Part shown: positions 1-11,050 of the stretch, piece by piece
Layout of the letters: each line of letters opens with the position of its first letter
How positions within the stretch are numbered: the first letter of the stretch is position 1
Assembly (NCBI GenBank): GCA_963575745.1
Contig: CAUYUJ010021141.1
Span: forward strand, 80,072-144,071
DNA: 64,000 nt
Direction of reading: 5' to 3'
Source: Prorocentrum cordatum
Lineage: Eukaryota > Sar > Dinophyceae > Prorocentrales > Prorocentraceae
Program-made: the position numbers and the translations under genes
Notes under the pieces: generated by a model
Told to the model about the DNA's origin: nothing
The model's database searches: none
Seen by the model: the letters and a program-made list of their open reading frames with translations, nothing else

Positions 1-840
1 CCGCAAGAGGCCTCAAGAGGCTCGCCAAGACACGTCAAGAGGCCTCCAGGACCGGCAAGAGGCCACCAAGACCTCCCAGCTCCCTGGGCCAGCCCGCCCC
101 TGGTCGTTGTCCCTGAGCCTCGGGCCGTGGCGACCAGAACGCCAGCGCAGGGGACCCCGTGCCTGCGCACGACTCGTCGAGCGCCATCGCCGGGCTGGGC
201 GACATCCGAAGAGACTCCGACAGGCAGCCAAGCGGCCTCTGGCCATTCTGCAAGCCCTCCTCTTCCTTCTCCACATGCTCCTTCTTCTCCCTCCTCCCTT
301 CTCCCCCTCCCCTTTCCCCTCCTCCTCATCCGGTTCCTCCTCCATCCTCCCCTTCTTGGGGTATAACGGCTTCCTCAGCCCGTTGTGCCACTGCGTGCCT
401 CTTCACATCCCTGATCAGGGCAACTCGCTTGGGCATCGTTTCTGGATGGGTTGGTGGGGTTTGAGAGGGTCTCTAGATAGGAAATGAATGGGCTTGGGCC
501 GTGGGCATGAGCATCGGCATCTAGAATAGGATTGGGAAGGTTTGGCCATGGGCATGGTTTCTGGAATAGGATTGGGAGGGCCTCTGGATAGATTCAAAGG
601 TTTTCGGCAGAGGTGGGGGGCGGGCGGAGAAGAAAGATCGTATCGGATCGGGCTCGTGAACTTCTTGCGCGGCCACGATGTCGCGGAGGAGGAGAAGGAG
701 GAGGAGGAGTTGCGGCGACAGCAGCACAACGATGGAAGCGGGCATGTCCGGCGAGGGGCGAAGGAATGAAGGATGGGGGGTAATCGAATATGGGGGAGGG
801 CATATTCGGCAGAGCGGGAGAGGGGGAGGGTGGGGGGGGT
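1..840. other. Opening non-coding stretch
   Basis: No supportable gene. The first 60 bases carry the AAGAGGCC-type degenerate repeat seen widely later in the window. Bases 240-350 are CT-rich and bases 690-720 GGA-rich, so the overlapping short ORFs on both strands here are low-complexity products. Confidence 0.6.
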
Positions 841-842
841 AA

Positions 843-1050
843 CTGGACGCGCGAATTATCCAGGATAGCTGCGGTCGGGGTAACTCCGGCTTGGGCTCCC
901 GAGGCACGAATATGTAGTTTCCCCTGACTGCCCCCAGCCCTGATGATTCGGGAAGGTTGGACGCACGAATTATCCAGGATAACTGCGGTCCGGGATAAAT
1001 CCAGTTAGAGTCCCCGAGGCGCGAATCTGTCCCAAGCCCTGACGATTCGG
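843..1050. repeat. Imperfect ~110-bp tandem duplication
   Basis: Two diverged copies share the order ACGCACGAATTATCCAGGAT, then CTGCGGTC, then CCCGAGGC.CGAAT, then CCCTGA.GATTCGG. The first starts near 847 and the second near 960. No coding signal. Confidence 0.65.
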
Positions 1051-1339
1051 GGCTCTGAGCAAGGGTGTACATATTCAAATGGAGAAAGGGACCACTGCGG
1101 AAGATGATGGGTAGACGAGGGGGAAATAGAATAGGCACGACGACGACTGGATAAGGAGTACTGGCACGAAGGGACGACGACTGGGTGGGGGCACTCAGAG
1201 GCGGTGAAGGGCCGGAGGGTCGGCGGCAAGTCAGAGAAGCCGCCTCGAGGTCTATGAGGCCCTCCTGCCCCACATGGTGTGTCAGCTCGCACGTCTCGTC
1301 CTGCGACGGGCCCACACGCCATGCATCGCTGGTCTGGTG

Positions 1340-1665
1340 CGCTGGGCAACCAACATCATCATTGTTGTGTCCGACATCGTTGGCGTCGTCGTCATCACCA
1401 TATTATTCGTGACCGTTATCGTCATCGCAATCGCATTCATTCTTATCGGGGCCACCATTGCCAACTTCGTCACCACGTCCTCGCAGTCGTCGTCGCTGTC
1501 AACATGGTTACTAATCATCTTCGCAATCATCGTCGTGGTCGCCGCTAGTGTTGCCGTTGCCATGATCGTACTTGCCGACATCGTCATTATTCCCAATGTC
1601 ACCGTGGTCGCCGTCATCGATATCGTCGTCAACACGCTAATCGCCATTGCCATCACTGGATGCCT
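1340..1665 (+). repeat. Degenerate GTC/ATC trinucleotide tract
   Basis: A run of GTC, ATC, GCC and similar triplets. One frame translates as an unbroken hydrophobic Val/Ile/Ala stretch and the opposite strand as Met/Thr-rich. Both follow from the triplet bias, so I do not call a membrane protein. Confidence 0.7.
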
Positions 1666-2255
1666 CCAGGAAACGCTAGGTCTGGAAACCTGTTGGAGCA
1701 CTGTTGAGCCATCTCAAACACCTCCCGCCTGGAGCCCAACTACAGACTCGGAAAGGTTTTCTCCTAACACCGCCACATGGTCCAATGCCGCATGACAGGC
1801 TGTGTGAGCGATGGTTGCGCTATGTGGTATAGTGGCCGAACACACTGCGCTTCGGATGTCCGCAACCACTGCCCCGTTTATACTGTAGAACGACACTGCA
1901 GAATGCGGGCTCGCATATGTGTTCAGAACACACAATCCTGTTTCGCGCGTTTGAACCCACGACGTGTGTGAAATGCTAGTTCGGTGTCATGCACACAGCG
2001 TCAACACTCATTGTGTATTGGGAGCACCCAGGGGCCATACCGTCCGTGTGTGGGGGAAGATGAAGACATTGCGAATGTGCACGAGGGGGGGGGGGCGGAG
2101 GGGGAGGAGGAGGAGAATGGGAACGTGTAAGATGCAGTCGGTGCATGCCCGCGCCCAAGACCGGGCAACTTGCGGAGATTTCTCCTGATATCCGCGCAGC
2201 GTGCGAGGTCGAACCAGGGGCGTTGCAAGAGCTTCGCGGAAACCAAGGCCAAACC
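1666..2255. other. No gene recognised
   Basis: Unique-looking sequence. A G-rich run occurs near 2080-2120. Short ORFs on both strands show no family resemblance. Confidence 0.5.
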
Positions 2256-2259
2256 TTGC

Positions 2260-2865
2260 GAATTGCGAGGACGTCTCAGGCAAAGCTAGACCCAAACTGA
2301 GCACAACAAAACAACTTGTGAGCACGTCTCAAGCAGAACTGGACCCAAACCAAGCCAAACTAGGCGAATTGTGAAGACGTCTCAAGCAAAACCGGGCCCA
2401 AACCATGCACATTGTGAGGACGTCTCAGGCGAGACTGGGCCCAAACCAGGCCAAACCGGTCAAATTGTGAGAACGTCTCAAGCGAAACCAAATCCAAACC
2501 AGGACAAGCAAATCAAAATGCGAGGACGTCTCAAGCAAAACCGTGCCCATACCAGGCCAAACCAAGCAAATTGTGAGGACGTCTCATGCAAAACGCAAAA
2601 CCACACAAGTTTTGTGAGGACGTCTCAAGCAAACCCGGGCCCAAACAAAGCAAAACCAAACGAACTGTGCGGACGTCTCGGGCAAAAGTGGGCCCAAACC
2701 AAGCCAAACCAGGGGCCAAACCAGTCAAATTCGGAGGATGTCTCAGGCGATTTGCGCCGCCCAACCAACCCAAACCAGACAAAACCAGGCCAAACCAGTG
2801 CCCAAATCAGGCAGATTCTGAGGACATCCCAAGCAGAATCGCCCAAACCAGGCTCCCCCCACTCT
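2260..2865 (+). repeat. ~53-bp tandem repeat, about 11 units (GAGGACGTCTC family)
   Basis: Each unit begins GAGGACGTCTCAAGC, passes through an A/C-rich GGCCCAAACCAAGCCAAAC segment, and ends near AAATTGT. Most units are about 53 bp; shorter (41-43) and longer (65-86) variants occur. Unit length is not a multiple of three and the translation is repetitive, so a protein is unlikely. Isolated single copies of the unit head recur near 10300, 16685, 17270 and 17430. Confidence 0.8.
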
Positions 2866-3061
2866 CCATAAGAAAAATCAAATCAAAGGAGTGGATCACC
2901 TCCGCCTCCCCCTGGCGCGAGCCCGTTTAGAATTTCATAGGGGTGCGCGTTTAGACCACATGTCCGGTGGGGCGGACGGGGTTGGGCGAGGAAGGATTCG
3001 TTAGTCTTTCGGTTGTTCTTGGAGCCGTGGGTGTGGCGTAAGGAGAAATGTTTCCGAGTCT

Positions 3062-3290
3062 ATGGACATCTGTCATAACGCTCGAGCTCTTCAATCTGGG
3101 TGGATGTCCACCGCAGAAAAAGCGCTCTGGGACTACACGCAAAAGGGCCTCTCCGGCGATGGCGAACAGCTCACCCCTCCTTTCGACGTCAAACTGAAAA
3201 TCGCCGAGCGCTCCCCGTTATACATTATACACCACAAGGGCTGTGACCCAGCGCTGGCCAGAATTTCCCCCCCTGATAGGAATCAGAAAC
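3062..3290 (+). CDS. Possible orphan exon, unrecognised
   Basis: This frame encodes about 75 residues that look less repetitive than the surroundings, including TAEKALWDYTQKGLSG, PPFDVKLKIAERSP and LYIIHHKGCDPALARI. It then runs straight into the 77-bp minisatellite. I do not recognise a family and see no clear splice sites. It could be an exon relic truncated by the repeat array, or chance. It is the only non-repetitive coding-like patch between 2.9 and 7 kb. Confidence 0.25.
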
Positions 3291-3298
3291 GAAAGTCA

Positions 3299-4235
3299 GT
3301 GGAGCTCTCTATGGGGCCACGAAACGCTGTGCTGAGTGGGGGGGACGCATGGGGACGGTGGCACTGGGGCCTTCGGTGGAGCTGCCTATGGGGCCACGAA
3401 GCGCTGTACTGAGTGGGGGGGACGCATGTGGACGGTGGCACTGGGGCCTTCGGTGGGGCTCCCTATGGGGCCACGAAGCGCTGTACTGAGTGGGGGGGGC
3501 GCATGTGGACGGTGGCACTGGGGCCTTCGGTGGAGCTCCCTATGGGGCCACGAAACGCTGTACTGAGTGGGGGGGGCGCATGTGGACGGTGGCACTGGGG
3601 CCTTCGGTGGAGCTCCCTATGGGGCCACGAAACGTTGTACTGAGTGGGGGGGGCGCATGGGGACGGTGGCACTGGGGCCTTCGGTGGAGCTCCCTATGGG
3701 GCCACGAAACGCTGTACTGAGTGGGGGGGACGCATGTGGACGGTGGCACTGGGGCCTTCGGTGGGGCTCCCTATGGGGCCACGAAGCGCTGTACTGAGTG
3801 GGGGGGGCGCATGTGGACGGTGGCACTGGGGCCTTCGGTGGAGCTCCCTATGGGGCCACGAAGCGCTGTACTGAGTGGGGGGGACGCATGTGGACGGTGG
3901 CACTGGGGCCTTCGGTGGGGCTCCCTATGGGGCCACGAAGCGCTGTACTGAGTGGGGGGGGCGCATGTGGACGGTGGCACTGGGGCCTTCGGTGGAGCTC
4001 CCTATGGGGCCACGAAACGCTGTAATGAGTGGGGGGGACGCATGTGGACGGTGGCACTGGGGCCTTCGGTGGAGCTCCCTATGGGGCCACGAAACGCTGT
4101 ACTGAGTGGGGGGGGCGCATGTGGACGGTGGCACTGGGCACGAAAAGCTGTACTGAGTGGGGCGGACGCATGTGGACGGTGGCACTGGGGGCCTTCGGTG
4201 GAGCTCTCTATGGGGCTACGACACGCTGTACTGGG
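3299..4235 (+). repeat. 77-bp minisatellite, forward array (~12 units)
   Basis: Direct repeats of a unit containing GGGGCCACGAARCGCTGTAC, TGAGTGGGGGG, CGCATGTGGACGGTGGCAC and CTTCGGTGGAGCTCCCTAT. The step is 77 bases from 3336 through 4029; one shortened unit lies near 4138. A 77-bp period shifts frame in every unit, so each frame stops after 76 codons: non-coding. Adjacent units differ by a few positions (AAACG/AAGCG, GAGCT/GGGCT). Confidence 0.92.
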
Positions 4236-4315
4236 TGGGTGAAACGTAAAGAAGAGGGGGAGGAGGGAGGGGGAGGGGGACGGGGAGGGGGAGGTGGAGA
4301 GGAGAGGAGAGGAGG
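4236..4315 (+). repeat. Purine tract between array and inverted repeat
   Basis: GGA/GAG-rich tract leading into the left 61-bp inverted repeat. Its pyrimidine mirror is at 5008-5045, so it belongs to the same large inverted structure. Confidence 0.7.
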
Positions 4316-4376
4316 AACGCGGGGCGCCGTCTCTTCAAAACGAGGACCCAACACCACAGGATGGTTGGGAACAACA
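4316..4376 (+). repeat. Left arm of ~61-bp inverted repeat
   Basis: Contains CTTCAAAACGAGGACCCAAC followed by ACCACAGGATGGTTGGGAAC. Its reverse complement is at 4947-5007 with only a few mismatches. Both 77-bp arrays lie just outside the two arms, in opposite orientation. Confidence 0.88.
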
Positions 4377-4946
4377 GGGTCCACGCTTTCAGAGCTACTC
4401 CCTCATAAGAACCTATGGATCCGCGGCTTTGGTGCAAAGACCCTTTCATAACTAGCCGGCGCGCCCGGGGGCGAAGTGAGAGGGGACAGGGCTTGTCAAA
4501 GGCGGCGAGGCTTCTCAGCAGCCCTCGCGCCTTCTGAGAGGTTTTGCGTCTCCGGAGACGGCTTAGAAAACTTCTGAGAAGACCAGAGGCCTTCCGAACC
4601 TTCTGAAAAATCCCTCCCTTCACTTCCCCCTGGGCTCGCCGCCGAATAAGAGACTGTGGACTGGCGCCTGCGAAACCACGATATCTTGTCGCTCCGCGCC
4701 TCCCATGCCGCGCACCGAGTCCACGATCCCTTGCACAAGAACACGGGAAGCCCGCGCTTCGAGGCAACGGCCCCCTCCGCAAAACACCACACAACAGACC
4801 CACGCGTTCGAGGCCATGATCCGCCGTCTGGAAAACTGGTCCGCACCCCCGAGGCGACCGCCCTGTGTACAAACGGAAAAGACCCCGCGCCATCGAGACC
4901 ACGGGCCATTGTACAAGCAACGACGCACTCGCGCAAAAGAGGACAC
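4377..4946. mobile_element. Loop of inverted structure, foldback-like element candidate
   Basis: About 570 bp between the inverted arms. It holds GAAGTGAGAGGGGACAGGGC near 4475 and several GCGCCTTCGAGGCCACG-like segments, both also present at 8985-9345 outside any array. No transposase-like ORF. A non-autonomous foldback element or an inverted duplication would both fit. Confidence 0.45.
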
Positions 4947-5007
4947 GTGTTGTTCCCAACCATCCTGTGGTGTTGGGTCCTCGTTTTGAAGAGATTGTCC
5001 CCGCGTT
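4947..5007 (-). repeat. Right arm of ~61-bp inverted repeat
   Basis: Reverse complement of 4316-4376, beginning TGTTGTTCCCAACCATCCTG and ending near CCCCGCGTT. A pyrimidine tract follows, then the reverse-oriented 77-bp array. Confidence 0.88.
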
Positions 5008-5039
5008 CTCCTCCTCTCTTCCTTTTTCCCCCTCCTCCC

Positions 5040-6600
5040 TACCGTCCGCATGTGTCCCCCCCACCCAGTACAGCGTTTCGTGGCCCTATAGGGAGCCCCA
5101 CCGAAGGTCCCAGTGCTACCGTCCGCATGCGCCCCCCCCACCCAGTACAGCGCTTCGTGGCCCCATAGGGAACCCCGCCGAAAGTCCCAATGTTACCGTC
5201 AGCGTGCGTCCTCCCCACCCAGTACAGCGTTCCGTGGCCCCGCAAGGAACCCCGCCGAAGGTCCCAGTGCTACCGTCCGCATGCGTCCTCCGTGCCCAGT
5301 GCAGCGCTTCGTGGCCCCAGAAAAAGCCCCATCGAAGGTCCCAGCGCTACCGTCCGCATGCGTCCCCCCCGCCCAGTACAGCGCTTCGTGGCCCCATAAG
5401 GAGCCCCACCGAAGGTCCAAGTGCTACCGTCCGCATGCGTCCCCCCACCATAGGGAACCCCGCCGAAGGTCCCACTGCTACCGTCCGCATGCGTCCCCCC
5501 CACCCAGCACAGCGCTTCGTGGCCCCATAGAGAGCCCCACCGAAGGTCCGAGTGCTACCGTCCGCCTGCGTCCCCCACGCCCAGTACAGCGTTCCGTGGC
5601 CCCGCAGGGAACCCCGCCGAAGGTCCCACTGCTACCGTCCGCATGCGTCCTCCGTACCCAGTGCAGCGCTTCGTGGCCCCATAAAAAGCCCCACCGAAGG
5701 TCCCAGTGCTACTGTCCGCATGCGTCCCCCCCACCCAGTACAGCGCTTCGTGGCCCCATAGAGAGACCCACCGAAACCCCTGGGATTGTCCGCGTGCGTC
5801 CCGGATATCTAATTTGGCACGTTCACCCCACCCAGTACGGCGCTTCGTGGCCTCATAGGGAACCCCACCGAAGCCCCCATTGGGACTGTCCGCGTGCGTC
5901 CCTGAAACACAATTTTGGCATTCTCGCAACACCCACTACGGCGTTTCGAGGCCCCGTAGAGAGCTCCACCGAAGCAGTGGGACCGTCCGCATGCGTGTCT
6001 CCGACACCCAATTTGGCATTTTCGCCCACCCAGTACAACGCTTCGTGGCTCCATAGGGAGCTCCGCCGAAGCCCCCACTGGGACCGCCCGCGCGCGTCCC
6101 GGAAACCAAATTTGGCACACCCCTCGTACGCTTCGTGGCCCCATAGGGAGCTCCACCGAAACCACCACTGGGACCGCCCGCGTGCGTCAGATTTTGCATT
6201 TTCACCCCACCCAGTACGGCGTTTCGTGGCCCCATAGGGAGTTCGCCCGACGGCCCTTGTTTTGCCGCCCGCATACGTTCCCCCCCACCCAGTGCAGCTC
6301 TTCGTGGCCCCATAGGGAGCTCCACCGAAGCCCCCAGTGGGACCGCCCGCGTGCGTCCTGGAAACCGAATGTGGCACACCCCTCATACGCTTCGTGGCCC
6401 CATAGGGAGCTCCACCGAAACCACCAGTGGGACCGCCCGCATGCGTCCCACACACCACATTTGGCATTTTCACCCCACCCAGTACGGCGCTTCGTGGCCC
6501 CATAGGGAGTTCGCCCGATGGCCCCAGTTCAACCGCCCGCGTGCGTTCCCCGCCACCCAGTGCAGCGCTTCGTGGCCCCATAGGGAGCTCCACCGAAGAA
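5040..6600 (-). repeat. 77-bp minisatellite family, reverse array (~17-19 units)
   Basis: Same unit as 3299-4235 but reverse-complemented (CCCAGTACAGCGCTTCGTGG, CCCCATAGGGAGC, CACCGAAGGTCCCAGTGCTA, CCGTCCGCATGCGTCC). Units to about 5760 keep the 77-bp step. From 5760 to 6600 they are more diverged and often about 100 bp, with insertions such as AATTTGGCATTTTC. The long ORF running through here (5113-6237) is repeat-derived. Confidence 0.88.
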
Positions 6601-7180
6601 AATATTCACAATTGCGGTACCCGCAACTGCATATGGTTGGGTCCGTCGCCGGGATATGGTTGGGTCCGTCGCCAGGATAATGTTCCCCGCTCCCTCCCCC
6701 ACCGCACCGAAGCTGTACACCACAGGCTGCCATACTAAGAGGCGCGCGCGGGATGTGACAAACAACATGCGCTAGAAAGCGCCGCTGTTTAAAAAACCCG
6801 TCGCGCTACAAACCGCAGTTGTTTTATAAAAGATTGCTTAGCGTCGTAAAGCCGCCAGCGTGCCCAAACTCACTTCCCACTGAAGAAAGCCAGCTACGCG
6901 TCGTAACGGCGCCGGCGCGCACTAAAGAAACCCTGCTACGCGTCGTCACGGCGCCCCCGTGCCAAGCGCACGAGCGGGGGCAGCGCAGATGGGTGCGACA
7001 ACTACTGCTTGCGCGTCCCAAATTAATTAGCACGTATTACATGCGCTCCTGGACGCCGCGCAGCTGGGACCTGTAGACCCAGAGCACGTTGTCCCTCTCG
7101 TTCAAATGCCGAGCACGAGTTGTGTAACGACAACAACAAAGATGGAGTGAAGCAGCCTTGAGGTGGGGGGGTGAAAGGAT
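6601..7180 (+). repeat. Short duplications, no gene
   Basis: A 22-bp pair (ATATGGTTGGGTCCGTCGCC) lies at 6632-6676. Three units of about 57 bp containing CTACGCGTCGTAACGGCGCC lie near 6836, 6893 and 6949. The remainder shows no coding signal. Confidence 0.6.
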
Positions 7181-7184
7181 ATCA

Positions 7185-8865
7185 CATTAAAACTTCGCGG
7201 AACGACCAGTTGGACAAATCAAGCTGTGGATGCCGACGGCCCGCCTCAAGGAGAACAGGATAGGACCAATAATGCTCTATCGAATCCGAATTTGACGTCT
7301 TGCAGCAGACGCACGGGGTTTTCTTTTGGAAGCGCCGAGCGGTTGTCCAGCCATTGCAAAGAGCATGGAGGCAGGCAGAGAGGACGCAGGGAGGAACCTG
7401 GCGCCGCAAGGTGGTCAAATTGCTGGCAGCGCACTACGCGCAGACGCGCAAGTTTGACGGACCTAGAAGATGGCTCCATCTATTCAACTGTTTCTGAAAA
7501 AGGCTTGAGCTGGGCACGCCGGAAACAAGCAGCCATGCAACTTCTTGTAAATTTTTGCTTGGTAAAATCTAGCCTCACCACGACTCGTCGTCAATGAAAC
7601 TTCCATCGTGCTGAGTCCGATCTGTGCACGGTCCAGTACACGGATTGCTAACCGATTCAGCCACGATTGCCACCTCCTCATCAGCGGAGCATGGTCACTC
7701 AAAACAACACTGTGCAGTAGGTGGACGCTGTCTCGCCATCCAGGGCATGTGGTGGACAAGGTTCTGCCAGCAGATGCCAAGTGCACGGCCTTCACAGAAC
7801 GCAACGGCACAGGCAGTCCGAGCCCGTCGAGGTTGAAGTCGTACTTCGGCGGTACTTAGCCAGTTCCCTGGCCCGGCTACCAGTTTGCGAAGCATCGCTC
7901 GCTCGGTCTTCAGGATACCAGCGGTCGGCTCCACAAGCTGCAAAACGAATCCAAACACGCTGATGGCGACGGAAGTGTACAGCAATACAGTGGCCGGAAA
8001 GCCGAGTGACAGATCCTCGATGTACTGCACTCTGTCCAAATACATGCGCATAGGTGCCACGAGGGATTGCAAGCCCGCTCCCAGACCGAGGAACACCCGA
8101 GACACTTGCCAGAACAATCACAACAGGAATCCGCCCCAAAGTCGAATATCTTCTTTGAGAAGCCGTGCGAAACGCTCCGATGAAATCGACCATGGGGGAA
8201 TGATCGCAAATGTCCGAGGCTTGCTCGTAAGATTCGAAATGCGCGCGAACTCGTTGAAGAGAAATGCCGTGACAAACCCGTCCGTCCATATCCTCTGCAG
8301 TATTACGGCAATGTCGTCGGCCAAAGCCCGCACTAGACAGCGGTCATCCAAGTTATGAAGAAGTGCTCGCAAAAATGCGTCGATCGCTATCCCGAGAAGC
8401 GTCGGACTCAGGAGGCAACCCTGCTTGACGCCAGACGTAATGACGAAAACCTCAGTGGTGCTTCCGCCGAACCGCTAAACAAATTGCGCTCTCCCGATAA
8501 AGCCGCTGCACGGCCATAGTGATGGGCACTGGGATTCCGATCGCTTCCAAAGTCATCCAAAGAAATGCTAGAGATAAGCTCGGGAAAGCGGCGCCGAAGT
8601 CGTTCAGCAAACAAGCTGGGCAAAACCTGCCGGGCCATGATGTCGGCAAACCGGGTTCTTGCGAGTCTTTGGCCAAAACTGCGGTTGCAATATGGCCCTC
8701 CACCTCGATGACGTTGTCGAGCATCTACCACCCCTTGATGAATCCCCGCTGCGGGATGCAAGCCCATTTGCTTACCGCAAGCTCCAAAATCTGGTTAATG
8801 GAGGCAGCAAGTAAAACATCGGAATTGGCAAAATATAGGGGGCGAGTGTCTGGCACCGATCGGAA
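7185..8865 (-). pseudogene. Decayed non-LTR (LINE) reverse transcriptase
   Basis: Minus-strand relic of a LINE polymerase. Reading downstream from 8865 one sees RPLYFANSDVLLAASINQ (RT N-terminal block), IPQRGFIKGW, MLDNVIEVEG, NDFGAAFPSL (motif A region), ITSGVKQGCLLSPTLLG (motif B) and CLVRALADDIAVIL (catalytic ADD). It then shows the thumb-like FVLQLVEPTAG and, near 7290, a C-terminal CVCC...IEHYWSYP zinc-knuckle-like segment typical of dinoflagellate LINEs. Defects: TAG at 8725-8727, frameshift near 8460, TGA at 8118-8120, one-base frameshift near 7845, further stops near 7484. No endonuclease domain or poly-A tail is visible, so it is truncated. The family call rests on RT motifs; the clade is not determined. 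Confidence 0.85.
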
Positions 8866-9360
8866 GCCGGAGGGGCCCGAGGCCAAATCGTGACCTTTGG
8901 CGAGTAAAGCAAGCCACGCACGATTGGCATCGCGAGGTAGTGGCGCGCCGCCTAGTCACTCAAGCAGTGCGGACATGACCCCTCGTGCAACAAAGACTGC
9001 GGGCCCGCGCCTTCGAGGCCACGGTCCTTCACAAGAACTCGGTGTGTCAAGCGCCTTCGAAACCACGACCCCAGGACAAACAACATGGATCCGCGCTCGA
9101 AAACCGGCAGACACCCGACGCTTTCGAACCAACCAGCCAGCCTGCCAACCGGGCGTTCAGCCAACCGACAAGCAAACCTCGTCGGCGAGCCTGGGGGGAA
9201 GTGAGAGGGGACGGGCCTTGTCAGAAGGCTCAGAAGTCCCCCCTAGAATTCGAAGAAATCTTCTGGGCCTTCTCCGAAGACACACAGAAGTACTCAGAAG
9301 GCGCGAGGGCTTCTCAGAAGCCCCGTCGCCTTCTGACAGGGCCTTATCCTCCTCAGCATC
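8866..9360 (+). repeat. Dispersed segment related to the 4.4-4.9 kb loop
   Basis: Contains CGCGCCTTCGAGGCCACG and CACAAGAACTCGG (8998-9040) and GGAAGTGAGAGGGGACGGGC (9198). A run of CTTCTCAGAAG-like short palindromes follows to 9345. The same elements occur in a different order at 4467-4960. No gene. Confidence 0.6.
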
Positions 9361-9361
9361 G

Positions 9362-9440
9362 ACCTGGAATCGGCGATGCATCGCCGACAGATCGGCGATG
9401 GGCCCCCGACGGTGAATCCGCACGCTCCTGGGCGGGGATG
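9362..9440. repeat. Dispersed palindromic repeat, copy 1
   Basis: Contains the perfect palindrome TCGGCGATGCATCGCCGA, then CAGATCGGCGATGGGCCCC and GTGAATCCGCACG. A second copy is at 13733-13805. Related GATGCATCGGCGACG sequence is at 35216-35260. Confidence 0.75.
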
Positions 9441-9639
9441 GGGCAGTCGGGCCCCTATCGGCGATCCATGGGCGATTGGGGGTCGATGCATCCCCCCCTT
9501 GCATATCCCTCCCTGTCGGTGCCCCCGTCGCTCGCCGCCGAGACTGGCAAACCGCCCTGCCAGCCGTCAATCCAAAGACGGCGGGCCAAACATCAGCCGC
9601 GCTGCCAGCCAACCAACCCTGTCGACCCACATCCACGCA

Positions 9640-9960
9640 GGCAAAATCAGGGGGGAAGGGGGGGGGGGGGCGGCTCAGGGCGACGCCCGTCGGAGAATGT
9701 AGTCGCGATACCGAAGGATAAGGAGAGAGTACGAGAGAAGGAGTTGGAAGAGGAACACCGCTTCGGAGCAGGGAGTTGAAGGAAGAAAACCGTTTCGGAG
9801 GAGGGAGTTGGAGGAGGAAGGGGTTGGAGGAGGGAGTTGGAGGAGGAGAAGAAGGAGGAGGAGCTCGAGGAGTTGGAGGAGGAGGCTCGGAGAGTTTTTG
9901 GAGGGAGCCTCGAGGGCGAAGGTGGAGGAAGAAAGAGAAAACACGCTTCGGAACGCTTTG
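9640..9960 (+). repeat. G/A-rich GGAGGAGTTGGAGG tract
   Basis: Degenerate purine-rich repeat of about 12 bp (GGAGTTGGAGGAGGA) from 9735 to 9900, preceded by a G run at 9656-9671. Translations in three frames are charged low-complexity peptides. No gene. Confidence 0.7.
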
Positions 9961-10860
9961 TCCCACGACAAGTGGGCACCGCGCCGGCTTTGACGAAGGC
10001 CAGCGGCAGGGCGAGCACCGCGGGCATCACCGGGAGGTCAGGCCGGCCCATACGCGGTGGCTCGCTGCACAGCACGAGGACGCAGTGCGCACCTCCCGCA
10101 CGAGCCTGCCGCAGCAGCGGCATGCGGCATGCAGGCCGCGGCCGCGCGCCTCGCCGATGGTCCAAGGCAGCACACGGGAGGCGGACATAGGAAAAACATG
10201 GAAAAAACACGATACCGCTGCTCCACGGGAAGACGGAGCCAAGACGAGGACAACATCGGATGAGGATAAATCGAAAATCTCTGAGATTCGGTGGCTCTGG
10301 AGGATGTCTCGGGCGCCGCGGCCTTCTCAGAGCGTTCCAGAACGCTCTGGAACGGACTTAAGCTCGTGCAGGCCCCGTCCGACCACGGACCTCCCTCGGG
10401 GTGCGGTCTGACCAGAATTTCGAAGCGAATCCAGCCGTGGCGACGAGGGCAACAGCCGTATCGGTACCTTCTCTGAGAGCAGCGCGCCCAACACAGCGAA
10501 AAATTGCAGCACCGCGAACCATCACGACAAGATCCCTAGCTCGCATCTTTCTGCGTCACCTTTCGAGCCAGATCGATCCGTGATGGTCCGGGGGCCCGAT
10601 GCTAGCTGCAAAACAAAATCAAAACGAGCAAGGCCCATGACATCGCCAAAACACCGTTTAGCTCGCGCCCTGGGGTCCCTCTGAGAACGATTGCTTAGAC
10701 GCCCGAAATGGGTAATTACGGAACAAATGGGCACAATACTCAACACCACATGCTGTTCAAAACAGAGAGCAGCCGCTGTTGGGCAGACGGCCTTCTGTCT
10801 CAAATGGACGACGCCCGCGGCGACAACGACAATGAGTCCTCTTCAAAATCGGGGATCTAC
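9961..10860. other. No gene recognised
   Basis: Moderate complexity, high GC. An isolated GAGGATGTCTCGGGCG head of the 2.3-kb repeat family lies at 10301. A minus-strand frame at 10522-10803 encodes 93 residues without recognisable similarity. Confidence 0.5.
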
Positions 10861-10861
10861 T

Positions 10862-11050
10862 GACCCGGGTCAATCCAGACCCGGGTAAATCGAGCGTTGC
10901 AGGATCCTGCACGATCCTGCAAAATCATGCGCAATCCTGCACGGACAACCGAGGCCAATGCACCCCTGGCTCTGAAGGATCCTGAAAGATCCGGCGTTCT
11001 GACTGACCCCTGTTTGCATGGACCCACGTCTCTCGAGCCCCGATCAAAAG
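10862..11050 (+). repeat. Dispersed ~190-bp repeat, copy 1
   Basis: Runs from GACCCGGGTCAATCCAGAC through GATCCTGCACGATCCTGCAA, CCAATGCACCCCTGGCTCTG and GGCGTTCTGACTGACCCCTG to ACCCACGTCTCTCGAGCCCC. Copy 2 is at 43135-43310 and a partial copy 3 at 43549-43612. No ORF is shared between copies. Confidence 0.8.

Noticed and set aside
1274-1795. 173-aa hydrophobic ORF resembling a multi-span membrane protein
   Set aside because: It is a translation of a GTC/ATC/GCC triplet tract; all three frames are biased and no flanking exon exists.
3299-4235. Series of 76-aa ORFs (MGGTHVDGGTGAFGG...)
   Set aside because: They repeat every 77 bases, shift frame each unit and are found on both strands; minisatellite artefact.
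5113-6237. 374-aa plus-strand ORF
   Set aside because: Runs entirely through the reverse 77-bp array; length varies with indels between units.
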